DNA of 64,000 bases from Bacillus sp. (in: firmicutes) (GTDB lineage Bacteria; Bacillota; Bacilli; Bacillales; Bacillaceae_J). The notes under the pieces are model-generated. The model had not been told where the DNA came from. It did not search any database and saw nothing but the letters and a program-made list of their open reading frames with translations. Positions 30,102 to 37,984 of the stretch are shown in pieces. The stretch covers positions 1 to 64,000 of the forward strand of contig DUSF01000049.1 of the NCBI GenBank assembly GCA_012842745.1. The letters run 5' to 3'. How positions within the stretch are numbered: position 1 is the stretch's first letter; every line of letters begins with the position of its first letter. The translations under genes and the position numbers were made by a program.

Positions 30102-30193
30102 ACTACATTGTGAGAACAACAAAGAAAATTAACAAGAAGTATGCGCCGAAGAAGTATAGAGAAGATAACCAAGACGGGGAATCCGATAGGTGA
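30102..30193 (+). repeat. Repressor-tail remnant 3
   Basis: Translates as [20 protein letters not shown], followed by EDNQDGESDR and a stop, matching the second repressor C-terminus. No start codon context of its own. It precedes the SLATT gene by 17 nt, marking another cassette junction. Confidence 0.75.
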
Positions 30194-30210
30194 AATAGAG
30201 GTGCAGGCAT

Positions 30211-30648
30211 ATGAAAATAGAACAATACCTCAATGAACGCCTTGATGACCAAATTAACTGGTATGATAAAAAAAGCATTTGGCATCAAAAAATATACAAG
30301 CGGTTAAAAATAACACAAATCATTTTATCTGCTGCTATTCCGTTTTTAGCTGGATACATTGATAGTATTAAATGGTTGGCAATAATAGCTGGCTCAATGG
30401 GAGTAATTATTACATGCATCGAGGGAGTATTATCTCTTGGAAAACATCATGAGAATTGGATTGAATATCGTAGCATTTGCGAAACACTGAGACATGAAAA
30501 GTATATGTATCTAACTAAAACTGGTATTTATAGAAATGAAGACTCGTTCGGTAACTTAGTAGAAAGAATCGAAACAATTATATCTAAAGAAAACGTAAAT
30601 TGGGCAAGTATGAATTATGGGGATAACAAAGAAAACGGAGGAGATTAA
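30211..30648 (+). CDS. DUF4231/SLATT-domain membrane protein, candidate pore effector
   Basis: 145 residues. Two adjacent membrane segments (about residues 34-49 and 54-72) follow an N-terminal helix (NERLDDQINWYDKKSIWHQK). The C-terminal signature NWIEYRSICETLRHEKYMYLTKTG is typical of SLATT/DUF4231. SLATT proteins are predicted cell-suicide pores controlled by nucleotide-signalling partners. It is followed after 2 nt by a TIR-like gene, making a two-gene unit. The family assignment is by pattern; defence activity is inference. Confidence 0.75.
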   Translation: MKIEQYLNERLDDQINWYDKKSIWHQKIYKRLKITQIILSAAIPFLAGYIDSIKWLAIIAGSMGVIITCIEGVLSLGKHHENWIEYRSICETLRHEKYMYLTKTGIYRNEDSFGNLVERIETIISKENVNWASMNYGDNKENGGD

Positions 30649-30650
30649 TC

Positions 30651-31052
30651 ATGGCTAAGAAAATATTTGTTAGTTACCATTCAGCAGCGGAAGATACAAG
30701 GTATAAAAATTTGTTAGTAGCATGGTCTGAACATGACAATGGTTTTTTCGATATTAAATTCAATGATACTTCCGTTGGTGTATCAATAAATTCAAACAAT
30801 GCTACTTATATTAAAAGTGTAATAAAAGGGAAAATTTCAGAGAGTTCAGTTTTTCTTTGTCTAATTGGTAAAGATACGCATAAAAGCGATTGGGTACAAT
30901 GGGAAATAGAGAAAGCTGTTGAATTAGGTAAAAAAATTGTTGCTGTAAAGATTGATAGTTCCTATACTTCGCCTGATAACATTTATGGAATCGGTGCAAT
31001 TTGGGCAATGAGCTTTACCTATGAAGCGATAAAGAAAGCTCTAAATGACTAA
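30651..31052 (+). CDS. TIR-like (MTH538/ThsB-type, DUF1863) protein
   Basis: 133 residues, a single domain. KKIFVSYHSAAEDTRYKNLL opens the flavodoxin-like TIR fold; SSVFLCLIGKDTHKSDWVQWEIEKAVELGKKIVAV carries the expected W81 and E85, the position of the TIR NADase glutamate. This arrangement matches ThsB-like TIR proteins that make cyclic ADP-ribose signals in Thoeris. ThsA is absent; instead a SLATT membrane protein lies 2 nt upstream, the likely effector. The start has GGAGG overlapping the previous stop. Confidence 0.78.
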   Translation: MAKKIFVSYHSAAEDTRYKNLLVAWSEHDNGFFDIKFNDTSVGVSINSNNATYIKSVIKGKISESSVFLCLIGKDTHKSDWVQWEIEKAVELGKKIVAVKIDSSYTSPDNIYGIGAIWAMSFTYEAIKKALND

Positions 31053-31054
31053 TT

Positions 31055-31249
31055 TTATTCTATTGGTGAATAAGTAGCTTCAAAAATATCTGGCTTCACA
31101 GGATATTGTTCACCTTTTATACCGGTAACAATCCAATCACCAGGAGAAGCTGTCATTAAGCCTTCAAGCGTTTCTATTTTTGTTTCGGTAAAAACTTGAT
31201 AAGCTTCAATAATAACAGGATTTTTGATGAATTTCTTACGTTTATACAC
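31055..31249 (-). CDS. Conserved small phage protein
   Basis: 64 residues from the GTG at 31249, with GAGGTGG upstream: YKRKKFIKNPVIIEAYQ, then LEGLMTASPGDWIVTGIKGEQYPVKPDIFEATYSP. The PGDWI..G..GE.YP.KPDIFE..Y pattern is common in small phage proteins of many Firmicutes and their phages; no biochemical role is established. It is transcribed against its neighbours, splitting the TIR gene from the coiled-coil gene. Confidence 0.7.
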   Translation of the reverse strand: MYKRKKFIKNPVIIEAYQVFTETKIETLEGLMTASPGDWIVTGIKGEQYPVKPDIFEATYSPIE

Positions 31250-31344
31250 TATCACCACCACCTCAAACAAATTATACATTAAACAAGATTGGTATGCATC
31301 TGATAAAATAGTTCACTTAAATTTAATTGAAAGGACGAAAATGA

Positions 31345-31626
31345 ATGAATAATGAATTAAAAGAAATGTTGCAATCTGTACTAAAAGAGGCATTAGGTCC
31401 AATTAATGAAGATTTAAAGGAAATTAAAAATGATGTTCGTTCTTTAGACAGTAAAATAGATACACTATCCGAAAAAATAGATGCTCACCAAGTCGCAAAT
31501 ATAAATTCGGATACCATTTTGCTAACTGAAATCCGCTCCATCCGCGAAGGTGTTGTATTCGTAAATAGGAAGGTGGCAGATGCTGAATTAGAACTTAATA
31601 TGATGAAACAAGGCAACAAACAATAG
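31345..31626 (+). CDS. Coiled-coil accessory protein (paralogue C)
   Basis: 93 residues. The N-terminus MNNELKEMLQSVLKEALGPI matches paralogue A (29421) nearly residue by residue; the rest is a heptad coiled coil (IKNDVRSLDSKIDTLSEKI). It precedes the second ImmA-like protease by 35 nt, with AAAGGA upstream of its ATG. The function is unknown. Confidence 0.65.
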   Translation: MNNELKEMLQSVLKEALGPINEDLKEIKNDVRSLDSKIDTLSEKIDAHQVANINSDTILLTEIRSIREGVVFVNRKVADAELELNMMKQGNKQ

Positions 31627-31661
31627 CGCTAGTAATTCTATTCAAAAGGAAACTGAATCGT

Positions 31662-32078
31662 ATGAGCTGGATCAATGAAATTGTACAAGACCTAATAGAA
31701 AAGTATAGAACTAACAATCCTTTTGAACTAGCTGACTATTTGAATGTTCATGTAGTTTTCTGGGATCTTCATGAAGAAGTCAACGGATTTTATAAGTATG
31801 ACAGAAGAAACAAGTACATTATTATCAACAACAACCTAGATGAAACCTCACAAAAATTCACATGCGCCCATGAACTTGGGCATGCGAAACTACATCCTAG
31901 AACAAACACCCCATTTTTAAGGAAGAATACCTTTTTTTCTACTGGCAAAATCGAACGAGAAGCGAATGAGTTTGCTACTTATCTCCTTCTCTATGATAAA
32001 AATTTAGAAGATTATGAAACTAGGTTTGATGTTTTAAAAGAATGCGGCGTTCCGTATGAGATGGAGAGGTTTTTGTAA
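31662..32078 (+). CDS. ImmA/IrrE-family metallopeptidase (second copy)
   Basis: 138 residues. Zinc site CAHELGHAKLHP (HELGH at residues 70-74) and IEREANEFATYLLL, as in ImmA. It is shorter than the first copy and not adjacent to a repressor; paralogue C is upstream. It could act on the second repressor (28110), from which it is now separated by cargo genes. Confidence 0.85.
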   Translation: MSWINEIVQDLIEKYRTNNPFELADYLNVHVVFWDLHEEVNGFYKYDRRNKYIIINNNLDETSQKFTCAHELGHAKLHPRTNTPFLRKNTFFSTGKIEREANEFATYLLLYDKNLEDYETRFDVLKECGVPYEMERFL

Positions 32079-32118
32079 GCATTAATTTATAGATTCTTAT
32101 TTAAGCGAGGTGAAATCC

Positions 32119-32604
32119 TTGGACATTAACACCATAAATGAATTAATAAATTGTCTAAAAAGAATAATTAATAATTCCTCTGTGATAGATATCCCAAAAA
32201 GTGGGACTTCAGATAAGTTAGAACTCAAAAGTAACTCGTTCTACTTCTTTGTTGATATAAACAGAAAAGGCAGAAAGAAGCCACAATGTACATTCCAACT
32301 AAGAGAACAGCAACACAAGGATAAACCATTGCTTAGATTAGATATTATAGGCCCGCCACACCCAAACCCACCAGGTGATTATCCTTTAGCTGGGGAAGTA
32401 ATAAAATGCCCGCATTTACATATTGCACATCATGAATATGGGGATAGTATAGCCTATCCTTTAGATCATGACTTTGCTAAAATGTACTTGACGAAGGAAG
32501 AATTAAATGAAATTACTATTTTATTAAGGAAATTTTTAGAACGCTGTAATGTTGGGAATATTAATGAATATACGTATAATTATCAATCAGAATTATTGAA
32601 TTAA
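32119..32604 (+). CDS. DUF6978-like protein
   Basis: 161 residues from the TTG at 32119, with GAGG 8 nt upstream; the GTG at 32110 is less well placed. It contains FYFFVDINRKGRKKPQCTFQ, then LRLDIIGPPHPNPPG, CPHLHIAHHEYGD and AYPLD. This basic/aromatic beta pattern with conserved His is what I recall for DUF6978 proteins. It pairs with the DUF1828/1829-like gene 23 nt downstream. A nuclease-like or toxin-antitoxin role is possible; nothing is established from sequence. Confidence 0.6.
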   Translation: MDINTINELINCLKRIINNSSVIDIPKSGTSDKLELKSNSFYFFVDINRKGRKKPQCTFQLREQQHKDKPLLRLDIIGPPHPNPPGDYPLAGEVIKCPHLHIAHHEYGDSIAYPLDHDFAKMYLTKEELNEITILLRKFLERCNVGNINEYTYNYQSELLN

Positions 32605-32627
32605 TCATAAGTAGGAGGTGCATATCA

Positions 32628-33404
32628 ATGATAGATCAATTAAAAATGCTATATAATGAATGGAATCAAAAAAAGATTGAATTTGAGGATTTTAGTTCGT
32701 TTATTGAAATAACTACTCCTTTCGTTGATATGCATCATGATTATATTCAATTATTTTTAACAAAAGAGAATAATACTTTTATAATATCTGACGATGGGCA
32801 CATACTTAATGAACTTGAAATGTTAGGAATTGACGTTAAAAAAACTCAAAAAAGAAAAGAGTTTTTGTATATTTGTCTAAAGACATTCGGAGTAAAAATA
32901 GACCATGCTACGAATGAACTATTTGTATCTTTCGAAAACTTAATTGAATACCCGGAATGGCAGCATCGCTTAATTCAATGTCTTTTAAGGATTTCAGATA
33001 TGCTATTAACATCAAGGAACACTGTCATTAGCATATTTACAGAAGAAATCGAGAATTTCTTCTTAGATAAAGGTGTCCTATTTAATGAAGGTCCAAGTTA
33101 TACTGGGTTGTCTGGAAAGACTCAACATTTTGATTTTTCTCTACCAAGATCAAAAACAAGAAATGAAAAGCTAATAAGAGCAATTAACGTACCTTCCGCA
33201 GACAGTTATGTTAGTCCGTTATTTGCATGGATGGACATTAAGGACGTCAGAAAAAATTCGGAATTTATCGTTATTGCTAATGACACGAAAAAACGATTAA
33301 CAAAAAGTTTTTTAGAGCCTTTTCATAATTACTCAGTTGACGTTTTCAAATGGTCAGAGAAGGAAGAGTGGGTTGAAAATTTAAAAACAGTTAGCAACTC
33401 CTAA
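32628..33404 (+). CDS. DUF1828/DUF1829-like protein
   Basis: 258 residues. The N-terminal domain (TPFVDMHHDYIQLFLTKENNTFIISDDG, then EMLGIDV...RKEFL) has the DUF1828 pattern, and the C-terminal half (GLSGKTQHFDFSLPRSKTRNEKLIRAINVP...FAWMDIKDVR) the DUF1829 pattern. The latter has the look of a PD-(D/E)XK-type fold (D-F-D-F..., W-x-D). It follows the DUF6978-like gene in one transcription unit that ends at a hairpin before the integrase. A phage-defence or addiction role is conjecture. Confidence 0.65.
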   Translation: MIDQLKMLYNEWNQKKIEFEDFSSFIEITTPFVDMHHDYIQLFLTKENNTFIISDDGHILNELEMLGIDVKKTQKRKEFLYICLKTFGVKIDHATNELFVSFENLIEYPEWQHRLIQCLLRISDMLLTSRNTVISIFTEEIENFFLDKGVLFNEGPSYTGLSGKTQHFDFSLPRSKTRNEKLIRAINVPSADSYVSPLFAWMDIKDVRKNSEFIVIANDTKKRLTKSFLEPFHNYSVDVFKWSEKEEWVENLKTVSNS

Positions 33405-33408
33405 GAGT

Positions 33409-33433
33409 AAATAGCCATTTTATGTGGCTATTT
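33409..33433 (+). terminator. Hairpin between the cargo genes and the integrase
   Basis: AAATAGCCA (33409-33417) / TGGCTATTT (33425-33433), 9-bp perfect stem, 7-nt loop. It is followed only by ATATTAC, so it is a weak terminator. Confidence 0.55.
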
Positions 33434-33478
33434 ATATTACACTTTTACAGAACATACATTCTTGAAGGAGTGATTTTA

Positions 33479-34630
33479 TTGGCTAGTTTCAGAAAACGTG
33501 GTAGCACATGGCAATATAGAGTGTCATATGTAGATAAACGTACAGGAGATAAAAAGGAAGCTGTAGCAAGTGGATTTAAATCGAAACCTGAAGCAAAGTT
33601 GGCAGCTGCCGAAATGGAACGAAAAATTAAAAAAGGATTTGATCCTGGCTCATCTGAACAAAACTTATCAGAGTATATTGAATGGTGGTTTGAAACCTAT
33701 AAAAAAGGAACTGTTGAATATAATACAGAAAAAAACATTAGAACACACATCCGTATGATATCTGACAGAATTGGTTATATGCCACTTAAAGAGATCGCGA
33801 GGCCGAACTATCAAAAATTCATTAATGATTTGGCTAAAGATTATTCAAAAAGTACAATTCAGCGAATGAATTCGACTATTAGTGAAGCTTTCAATGAGGC
33901 TATTGACTTAGACTTAATGTACAAGAATCCTGCTTCAAGAGTAAGTTATCCAAAAACAGCAAAACAATCAAAGCGAAAACAAAAGTTCCTTGAATTAGAT
34001 GATTATGTTATCTTAATTAAACACGCAAAAGAAGACTGGTTAAATGATTATCCACAGTATCTGTTTATTACACACACTCTAATGGCCACAGGTGCCCGTA
34101 TAGGAGAGATTTGTGCTTTAACGATAGATGACATTAACATAGAGAAAAAGACCTTAAAAATCGATAAAACATTCGTCAGAGAGCAAAAACAATATTCAGT
34201 TAAACCGACAACAAAAACTGGCGAAAGCGGTGAAAGAATCATTTCTATAGATGACCATACAATCGACCGTTTAAGTGAATGGCTTAAAATTAGAGCTGAG
34301 ATTGTTATGAAATTTAAAAAGCGTCCAAATTTTTTATTTATTAATTCAATGGGCGAACATATAAAAATGGCTAATTACGGAAGTGCCCTTGAAACTTTAT
34401 GCCGCAGACATAAATTAATGCACACATCACCTCATATGTTTAGACATACTCACGAAACAATTTTATGGGAATCAAACGTCTCAGACATTAATTACATTGG
34501 AGCCCGTCTTGGTGATACCGATAAATCAATTTTATTAAATACGTATGGACATATGTCGAAGCGATCTGAACAGCTAAACAATGAAAAAGTAAATAATTTT
34601 ATGCGTAACTGGTTAGAGAACATTCAGTAA
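33479..34630 (+). CDS. int: Tyrosine-type site-specific integrase
   Basis: 383 residues from the TTG at 33479 (GAAGGAG 8 nt upstream). An N-terminal arm-binding domain (ASFRKRGSTWQYRVSYVD), a SAM-like core-binding domain, and a catalytic domain with R in ATGARIGEICALTIDDI, H-x-x-R in SPHMFRHTHET, and the terminal GARLGDT...LNTYGHM with the nucleophilic Tyr. It lies 89 nt from the tRNA-Arg 3' end, which is its target. It is the last prophage gene at this end. Confidence 0.93.
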   Translation: MASFRKRGSTWQYRVSYVDKRTGDKKEAVASGFKSKPEAKLAAAEMERKIKKGFDPGSSEQNLSEYIEWWFETYKKGTVEYNTEKNIRTHIRMISDRIGYMPLKEIARPNYQKFINDLAKDYSKSTIQRMNSTISEAFNEAIDLDLMYKNPASRVSYPKTAKQSKRKQKFLELDDYVILIKHAKEDWLNDYPQYLFITHTLMATGARIGEICALTIDDINIEKKTLKIDKTFVREQKQYSVKPTTKTGESGERIISIDDHTIDRLSEWLKIRAEIVMKFKKRPNFLFINSMGEHIKMANYGSALETLCRRHKLMHTSPHMFRHTHETILWESNVSDINYIGARLGDTDKSILLNTYGHMSKRSEQLNNEKVNNFMRNWLENIQ

Positions 34631-34635
34631 AAAAA

Positions 34636-34703
34636 TAAGGCTTTTTTCGAAGAAGTCGGACAAAAGTCGGACATTTATCCATTAAAGCTTCGAAAAAGCC
34701 TTA
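34636..34703. repeat. attR-side inverted repeat with two GTCGGACA direct repeats
   Basis: AAGGCTTTTTTCGAAG (34637-34652) pairs with CTTCGAAAAAGCCTT (34688-34702) with one bulge. The loop holds GTCGGACA twice, 11 nt apart. It lies between the integrase stop and the tRNA 3' end and serves as terminator for both the integrase and the convergent tRNA. The direct repeats may be integrase arm sites. Confidence 0.6.
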
Positions 34704-34719
34704 TATATCAATACTTTAG

Positions 34720-34791
34720 CGCCCTCGGAGGGAATCGAACCCCCAGTACAAGAACCGGAATCTTGTGTGTTATCCATTACACCACGAGGGC
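34720..34791 (-). tRNA. tRNA-Arg (anticodon CCG)
   Basis: Acceptor stem GCCCTCG (34785-34791) pairs with CGAGGGC (34721-34727). The T loop is GGTTCGATTCC. The anticodon stem CAAGA/TCTTG encloses TTCCGGT, giving anticodon CCG (codon CGG). The discriminator base is G, and CCA is not encoded (the next bases read CTA). It lies between the prophage integrase and clpP, as trnQ-Arg lies next to clpP in B. subtilis. Its 3' end is the phage attachment target, so the last bases may be phage-derived. Confidence 0.93.
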
Positions 34792-34807
34792 AAACATGAC
34801 GAATTTT

Positions 34808-34836
34808 ATTATAAGGAAGATTTCACTATTTTGCAA
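34808..34836 (-). promoter_or_regulatory. Promoter of the tRNA-Arg gene
   Basis: On the minus strand TTGCAA (34831-34836), 17 nt, TATAAT (34808-34813), ending 17 nt before the tRNA 5' end. Confidence 0.75.
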
Positions 34837-34905
34837 GGGGTCAAGAGCAATAACTGGCTTCGAATATACTCGAAGGTATAAAATAATAACGGTGTTCATA
34901 AAATG

Positions 34906-34994
34906 GTTTAAATTCAAGCAATTTAGGCTATCATGAAAAAGTCGAAATAATGCAATACATCTCGTTTGACCTTCATTGACCATGCATGTATAGT
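34906..34994 (+). promoter_or_regulatory. clpP promoters: sigmaB-like and sigmaA with CtsR box
   Basis: A sigmaB-like promoter GTTTAA-N14-GGCTAT lies at 34906-34931 (one mismatch from GTTTAA/GGGTAT). A sigmaA promoter TTGACC (34966-34971), 17 nt, TATAGT (34989-34994) follows. A CtsR heptad pair TTTGACC-TTC-ATTGACC (34965-34981) covers the -35 region. This is the same dual control as B. subtilis clpP. Confidence 0.8.
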
Positions 34995-35033
34995 TAAATT
35001 TAGAAGCTAATCAAAGATAGAGGAGGATTTTTT

Positions 35034-35639
35034 ATGAATATGCATTTAATTCCTACGGTTATCGAGCAAACGAATCGTGGAGAAAGAGCTTATGATATTT
35101 ATTCACGACTATTAAAGGACAGAATTATTATGTTAGGAACTGCTATTGATGACACCGTTGCGAACTCAATCGTGGCCCAGCTTTTATTCCTAACAGCAGA
35201 AGATCAAGACAAAGACATTTCAATATACATAAATAGCCCAGGTGGGTCGATTACGGCGGGTATGGCTATTTATGATACAATGCAGTTCATTAAACCTGAT
35301 GTTTCAACAATTTGTATTGGTATGGCTGCATCAATGGGCGCATTTCTCCTTAATGCCGGTACAAAAGGCAAACGCTTTGCCTTGCCAAATAGTGAAATTA
35401 TGATTCACCAGCCACTAGGCGGTACGCAAGGACAGGCAACTGATATCGAAATTCATGCAAAACGAATTATTAGAATGCGCGAAAAATTAAATGCGATTAT
35501 GGCAGAAAGAACTGGTCAACCGATTGAAATCATCAACCGTGACACAGAAAGAGATAATTTCATGGATGCTGAGCAAGCACGTGAATACGGCTTAATTGAT
35601 AAAGTCATTACAAAAAGCTCTGACGAAGAGAAAAAATAA
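35034..35639 (+). CDS. clpP: ATP-dependent Clp protease proteolytic subunit
   Basis: 201 residues; B. subtilis ClpP is 197. Catalytic serine in GMAASMGAF (S100), histidine in [10 protein letters not shown] (H125), and the aspartate in RDTERDNF. It forms the 14-mer that degrades unfolded and regulatory proteins with ClpX, ClpC or ClpE. The ATG at 35034 has GGAGG 7 nt upstream; it adds two residues before the usual [10 protein letters not shown] start region. It is transcribed alone, with a terminator after it. Control by CtsR and probably sigmaB is seen upstream. Confidence 0.97.
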   Translation: MNMHLIPTVIEQTNRGERAYDIYSRLLKDRIIMLGTAIDDTVANSIVAQLLFLTAEDQDKDISIYINSPGGSITAGMAIYDTMQFIKPDVSTICIGMAASMGAFLLNAGTKGKRFALPNSEIMIHQPLGGTQGQATDIEIHAKRIIRMREKLNAIMAERTGQPIEIINRDTERDNFMDAEQAREYGLIDKVITKSSDEEKK

Positions 35640-35650
35640 AGAACACTAAA

Positions 35651-35700
35651 AAGCTGACTCAAAAGAGGGAGTGAGAGCCCCTCCTGAGTCAGCTCTTTTA
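35651..35700 (+). terminator. Terminator of clpP
   Basis: AAGCTGACTCA / TGAGTCAGCT long stem with an inner loop containing GAGGG/CCCTC pairing, followed by CTTTTATAG. The inner stem makes it a strong bipartite hairpin. Confidence 0.85.
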
Positions 35701-35738
35701 TAGCAAAAAAGCTTTAATATAATTTTTGTAATCCAATA

Positions 35739-35999
35739 TTAATGATGATCTTTTTCTATAAATCCAGCAAGTTTTGCGATAGCCTCTTTTTCATCATGAC
35801 CATCTGCAATCAGCTTGATGTCTGCGCCAGATTCTACTGCTAAACTCATAAGACCCATTATGCTTTTCGCATTCACTTTCTTTCCTTCCTTTTCTAAAAA
35901 AACATCAGAAGAAAAGCGATTGGCTTCTTGAACAAATAATGCTGCTGGACGAGCTTGCAGGCCCGTCTTTAGCTTTACAGTAACCGTCTTTTCTATCAA
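35739..35999 (-). CDS. crh: Catabolite repression HPr-like protein Crh
   Basis: 86 residues from the TTG at 35999, with AAGGAGG 8 nt upstream; the longer open frame (36080) overlaps whiA and is not used. The sequence KTGLQARPAALFVQEANRFSSDV has Q where HPr has the catalytic H15, and KVNAKSIMGLMSLAVESG has the regulatory S46. Crh is therefore phosphorylated only by HPr kinase (hprK at 52.3 kb) and works with CcpA. It is the last gene of the yvcI-rapZ-glmR-whiA-crh operon. Confidence 0.95.
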   Translation of the reverse strand: MIEKTVTVKLKTGLQARPAALFVQEANRFSSDVFLEKEGKKVNAKSIMGLMSLAVESGADIKLIADGHDEKEAIAKLAGFIEKDHH

Positions 36000-36066
36000 A
36001 ATTTTCTCCTCCTTGTTTATACACAACCCCATTTTATTTTCATTGTAACAAAGTGAACTAATAAAT

Positions 36067-37008
36067 TTAAATGGTTTCACCTATTCGTAACTTTTCAGCA
36101 ATTTCATCTATCTTTCGTAAGCGATGGTTAATGCCAGATTTACTAATCTGTCCACTTGATACCATTTCTCCTAATTCTTTAAGGGTAACATCCTGATACG
36201 TAACTCTTAATTCAGCAATTTCACGAAGTTTATCAGGAAGCACATCAAGTCCAACCGTTTCTTGAATATAACGAATATTTTCCACTTGCCTTATTGCAGC
36301 TCCAATTGTTTTATTCAAGTTTGCCGTTTCACAATTAACTAGGCGATTAACGGAATTGCGCATATCGCGGACAATTCGGACATCCTCAAAATGTAGTAAC
36401 GCCTGGTGGGCTCCAATAATATTGAGGAGCTCACTGATTTTTTCCCCTTCTTTTATATAAGCAATATAACCTTTCTTTCGCTCTAATGTTTTAGCATTTA
36501 AGCTAAATGAATTCATTAATTCACATAGTGAACGATTATGTTCTTCATATAATGAAAAGATTTCTAGATGGTAAGAAGATGTTTCTGGATTATTGACTGA
36601 CCCACCCGCTAAAAAGGCTCCTCGTAAATAAGAGCGTTTACAACATTTTTTTTGTGAAAATTCATTCGATATTGATCGGATAAACTGGAAATTTTCACCG
36701 AGTATCCCGAGCTGCTCTAGAATCTCTTTTGCTTGCTGAACCAATCTAACAATATAAACATTATTTTTTTTCAGCCTCATTTTCTTTCGAACTAATAGTT
36801 CAACAGAAATATTATACTCCCTTTTTATCAAAGTGTATATTCTTCTTGCTATAGCTGCATTTTCTGTTTGGACATCGACAATAATTTTACGATTCATAAA
36901 AGACATCGATCCATTCATGCGGATAAGTGCGGAAAGCTCTGCTTTTGCGCAACATTTTTTTATATCAAGTGTTGTTAATTCTTTTTTAGTCTCAGAAGCA
37001 AAAGACAA
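36067..37008 (-). CDS. whiA: DNA-binding protein WhiA
   Basis: 313 residues, standard WhiA length. The N-terminal LAGLIDADG homing-endonuclease-like fold ([32 protein letters not shown]) is followed by a C-terminal HTH ([34 protein letters not shown]). The start is TTG at 37008, with AAGGGGGTG. It influences cell division and chromosome segregation in Bacillus. It is in operon order with glmR, as in most Firmicutes. Confidence 0.95.
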   Translation of the reverse strand: MSFASETKKELTTLDIKKCCAKAELSALIRMNGSMSFMNRKIIVDVQTENAAIARRIYTLIKREYNISVELLVRKKMRLKKNNVYIVRLVQQAKEILEQLGILGENFQFIRSISNEFSQKKCCKRSYLRGAFLAGGSVNNPETSSYHLEIFSLYEEHNRSLCELMNSFSLNAKTLERKKGYIAYIKEGEKISELLNIIGAHQALLHFEDVRIVRDMRNSVNRLVNCETANLNKTIGAAIRQVENIRYIQETVGLDVLPDKLREIAELRVTYQDVTLKELGEMVSSGQISKSGINHRLRKIDEIAEKLRIGETI

Positions 37009-37024
37009 ATTCTCACACCCCCTT

Positions 37025-37978
37025 CTACAATAATGAATATATGACGCTTGCTATCTTTTCAGTATCATGGCGAATCACACCATTTTGAATCTGCAATAAA
37101 TCTTTATTAATGATTTCGAGCCCAAATGTTTGCAACTTTTCCAAATCATATTCAACAGGCTGAGCATTTTCTAAGCGGTATCTTTGCAAAATTTCAGTAG
37201 GAATTGGTGTGTCATTGACGATAATACTGTCCAAAAATGCACATTTTAAATGGTCATACATTGCCTTGACATGGTCACTAGCTGAAAAATCATTCGTTTC
37301 ACCAGCTTGTGTCATGACATTGCACACATAAATTTTCCTTGCTTTGGAACGGCAGAGCTCTAGGCCGATTTTTTTTACAAGTAAATTAGGTAAAATACTT
37401 GTATATAAGCTGCCAGGTCCAATAATAATCATATCTGCATTGTTTATTTCGGCCAAAGTTTCAGGGAGCGGGTCAACATCTTGTGGTGATAGGAAAACAC
37501 GCTTTATTTTTTTATTTGCATCAGGAATTTTCGATTCGCCTGTTACAACGGTCCCATCTTCCAATTCAGCATGCAGAATAATGCCACGATTAGCTGCAGG
37601 CAAGACCTTCCCTTTGACATTGAGAACCTTACTCATTTCACGGATACCGCTTACAAAGTCACCAGTAATGCTCGTCATGGCAGCAAGCAATAAATTGCCT
37701 AAGGCATGCCCTGATAATCCATTCCCATTCCTGAAGCGATGTTGAAACAAGCTTTCTATCAATGGTTCAACCTCTGACAAAGCCGCGAGTACATTGCGTA
37801 CATCACCGGGGGGCGGTATTTGTAAATCATCACGAAGCCTTCCGGAGCTCCCCCCATCATCTGCCACTGTAACAATCGCAGTGATATCGATTGGATAGCG
37901 CTTTAGACCACGAAGAAGGACCGGCAACCCTGTTCCCCCACCAATCACTACAACCTTGGGCAATTTTCTCCATTCCAT
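37025..37978 (-). CDS. glmR: Gluconeogenesis/cell wall regulator YvcK (GlmR)
   Basis: 317 residues, CofD-like family. N-terminal nucleotide-binding loop [17 protein letters not shown] and [11 protein letters not shown], then a central [13 protein letters not shown]. GlmR binds UDP-GlcNAc and stimulates GlmS, supporting cell-wall precursor supply on gluconeogenic carbon. The start is 6 nt after rapZ, which also controls the GlcN-6-P pathway in other bacteria. The gene order matches B. subtilis. Confidence 0.94.
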   Translation of the reverse strand: MEWRKLPKVVVIGGGTGLPVLLRGLKRYPIDITAIVTVADDGGSSGRLRDDLQIPPPGDVRNVLAALSEVEPLIESLFQHRFRNGNGLSGHALGNLLLAAMTSITGDFVSGIREMSKVLNVKGKVLPAANRGIILHAELEDGTVVTGESKIPDANKKIKRVFLSPQDVDPLPETLAEINNADMIIIGPGSLYTSILPNLLVKKIGLELCRSKARKIYVCNVMTQAGETNDFSASDHVKAMYDHLKCAFLDSIIVNDTPIPTEILQRYRLENAQPVEYDLEKLQTFGLEIINKDLLQIQNGVIRHDTEKIASVIYSLL

Positions 37979-37984
37979 GTATAG

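Noticed and set aside
30651-31052. Complete Thoeris system
   Set aside because: No ThsA-type (SIR2 or macro) effector gene is near; only a SLATT membrane protein pairs with the TIR gene.
35999-36080. Longer Crh start
   Set aside because: It would overlap whiA; the TTG at 35999 has a strong ribosome site and gives the normal 86-residue Crh.
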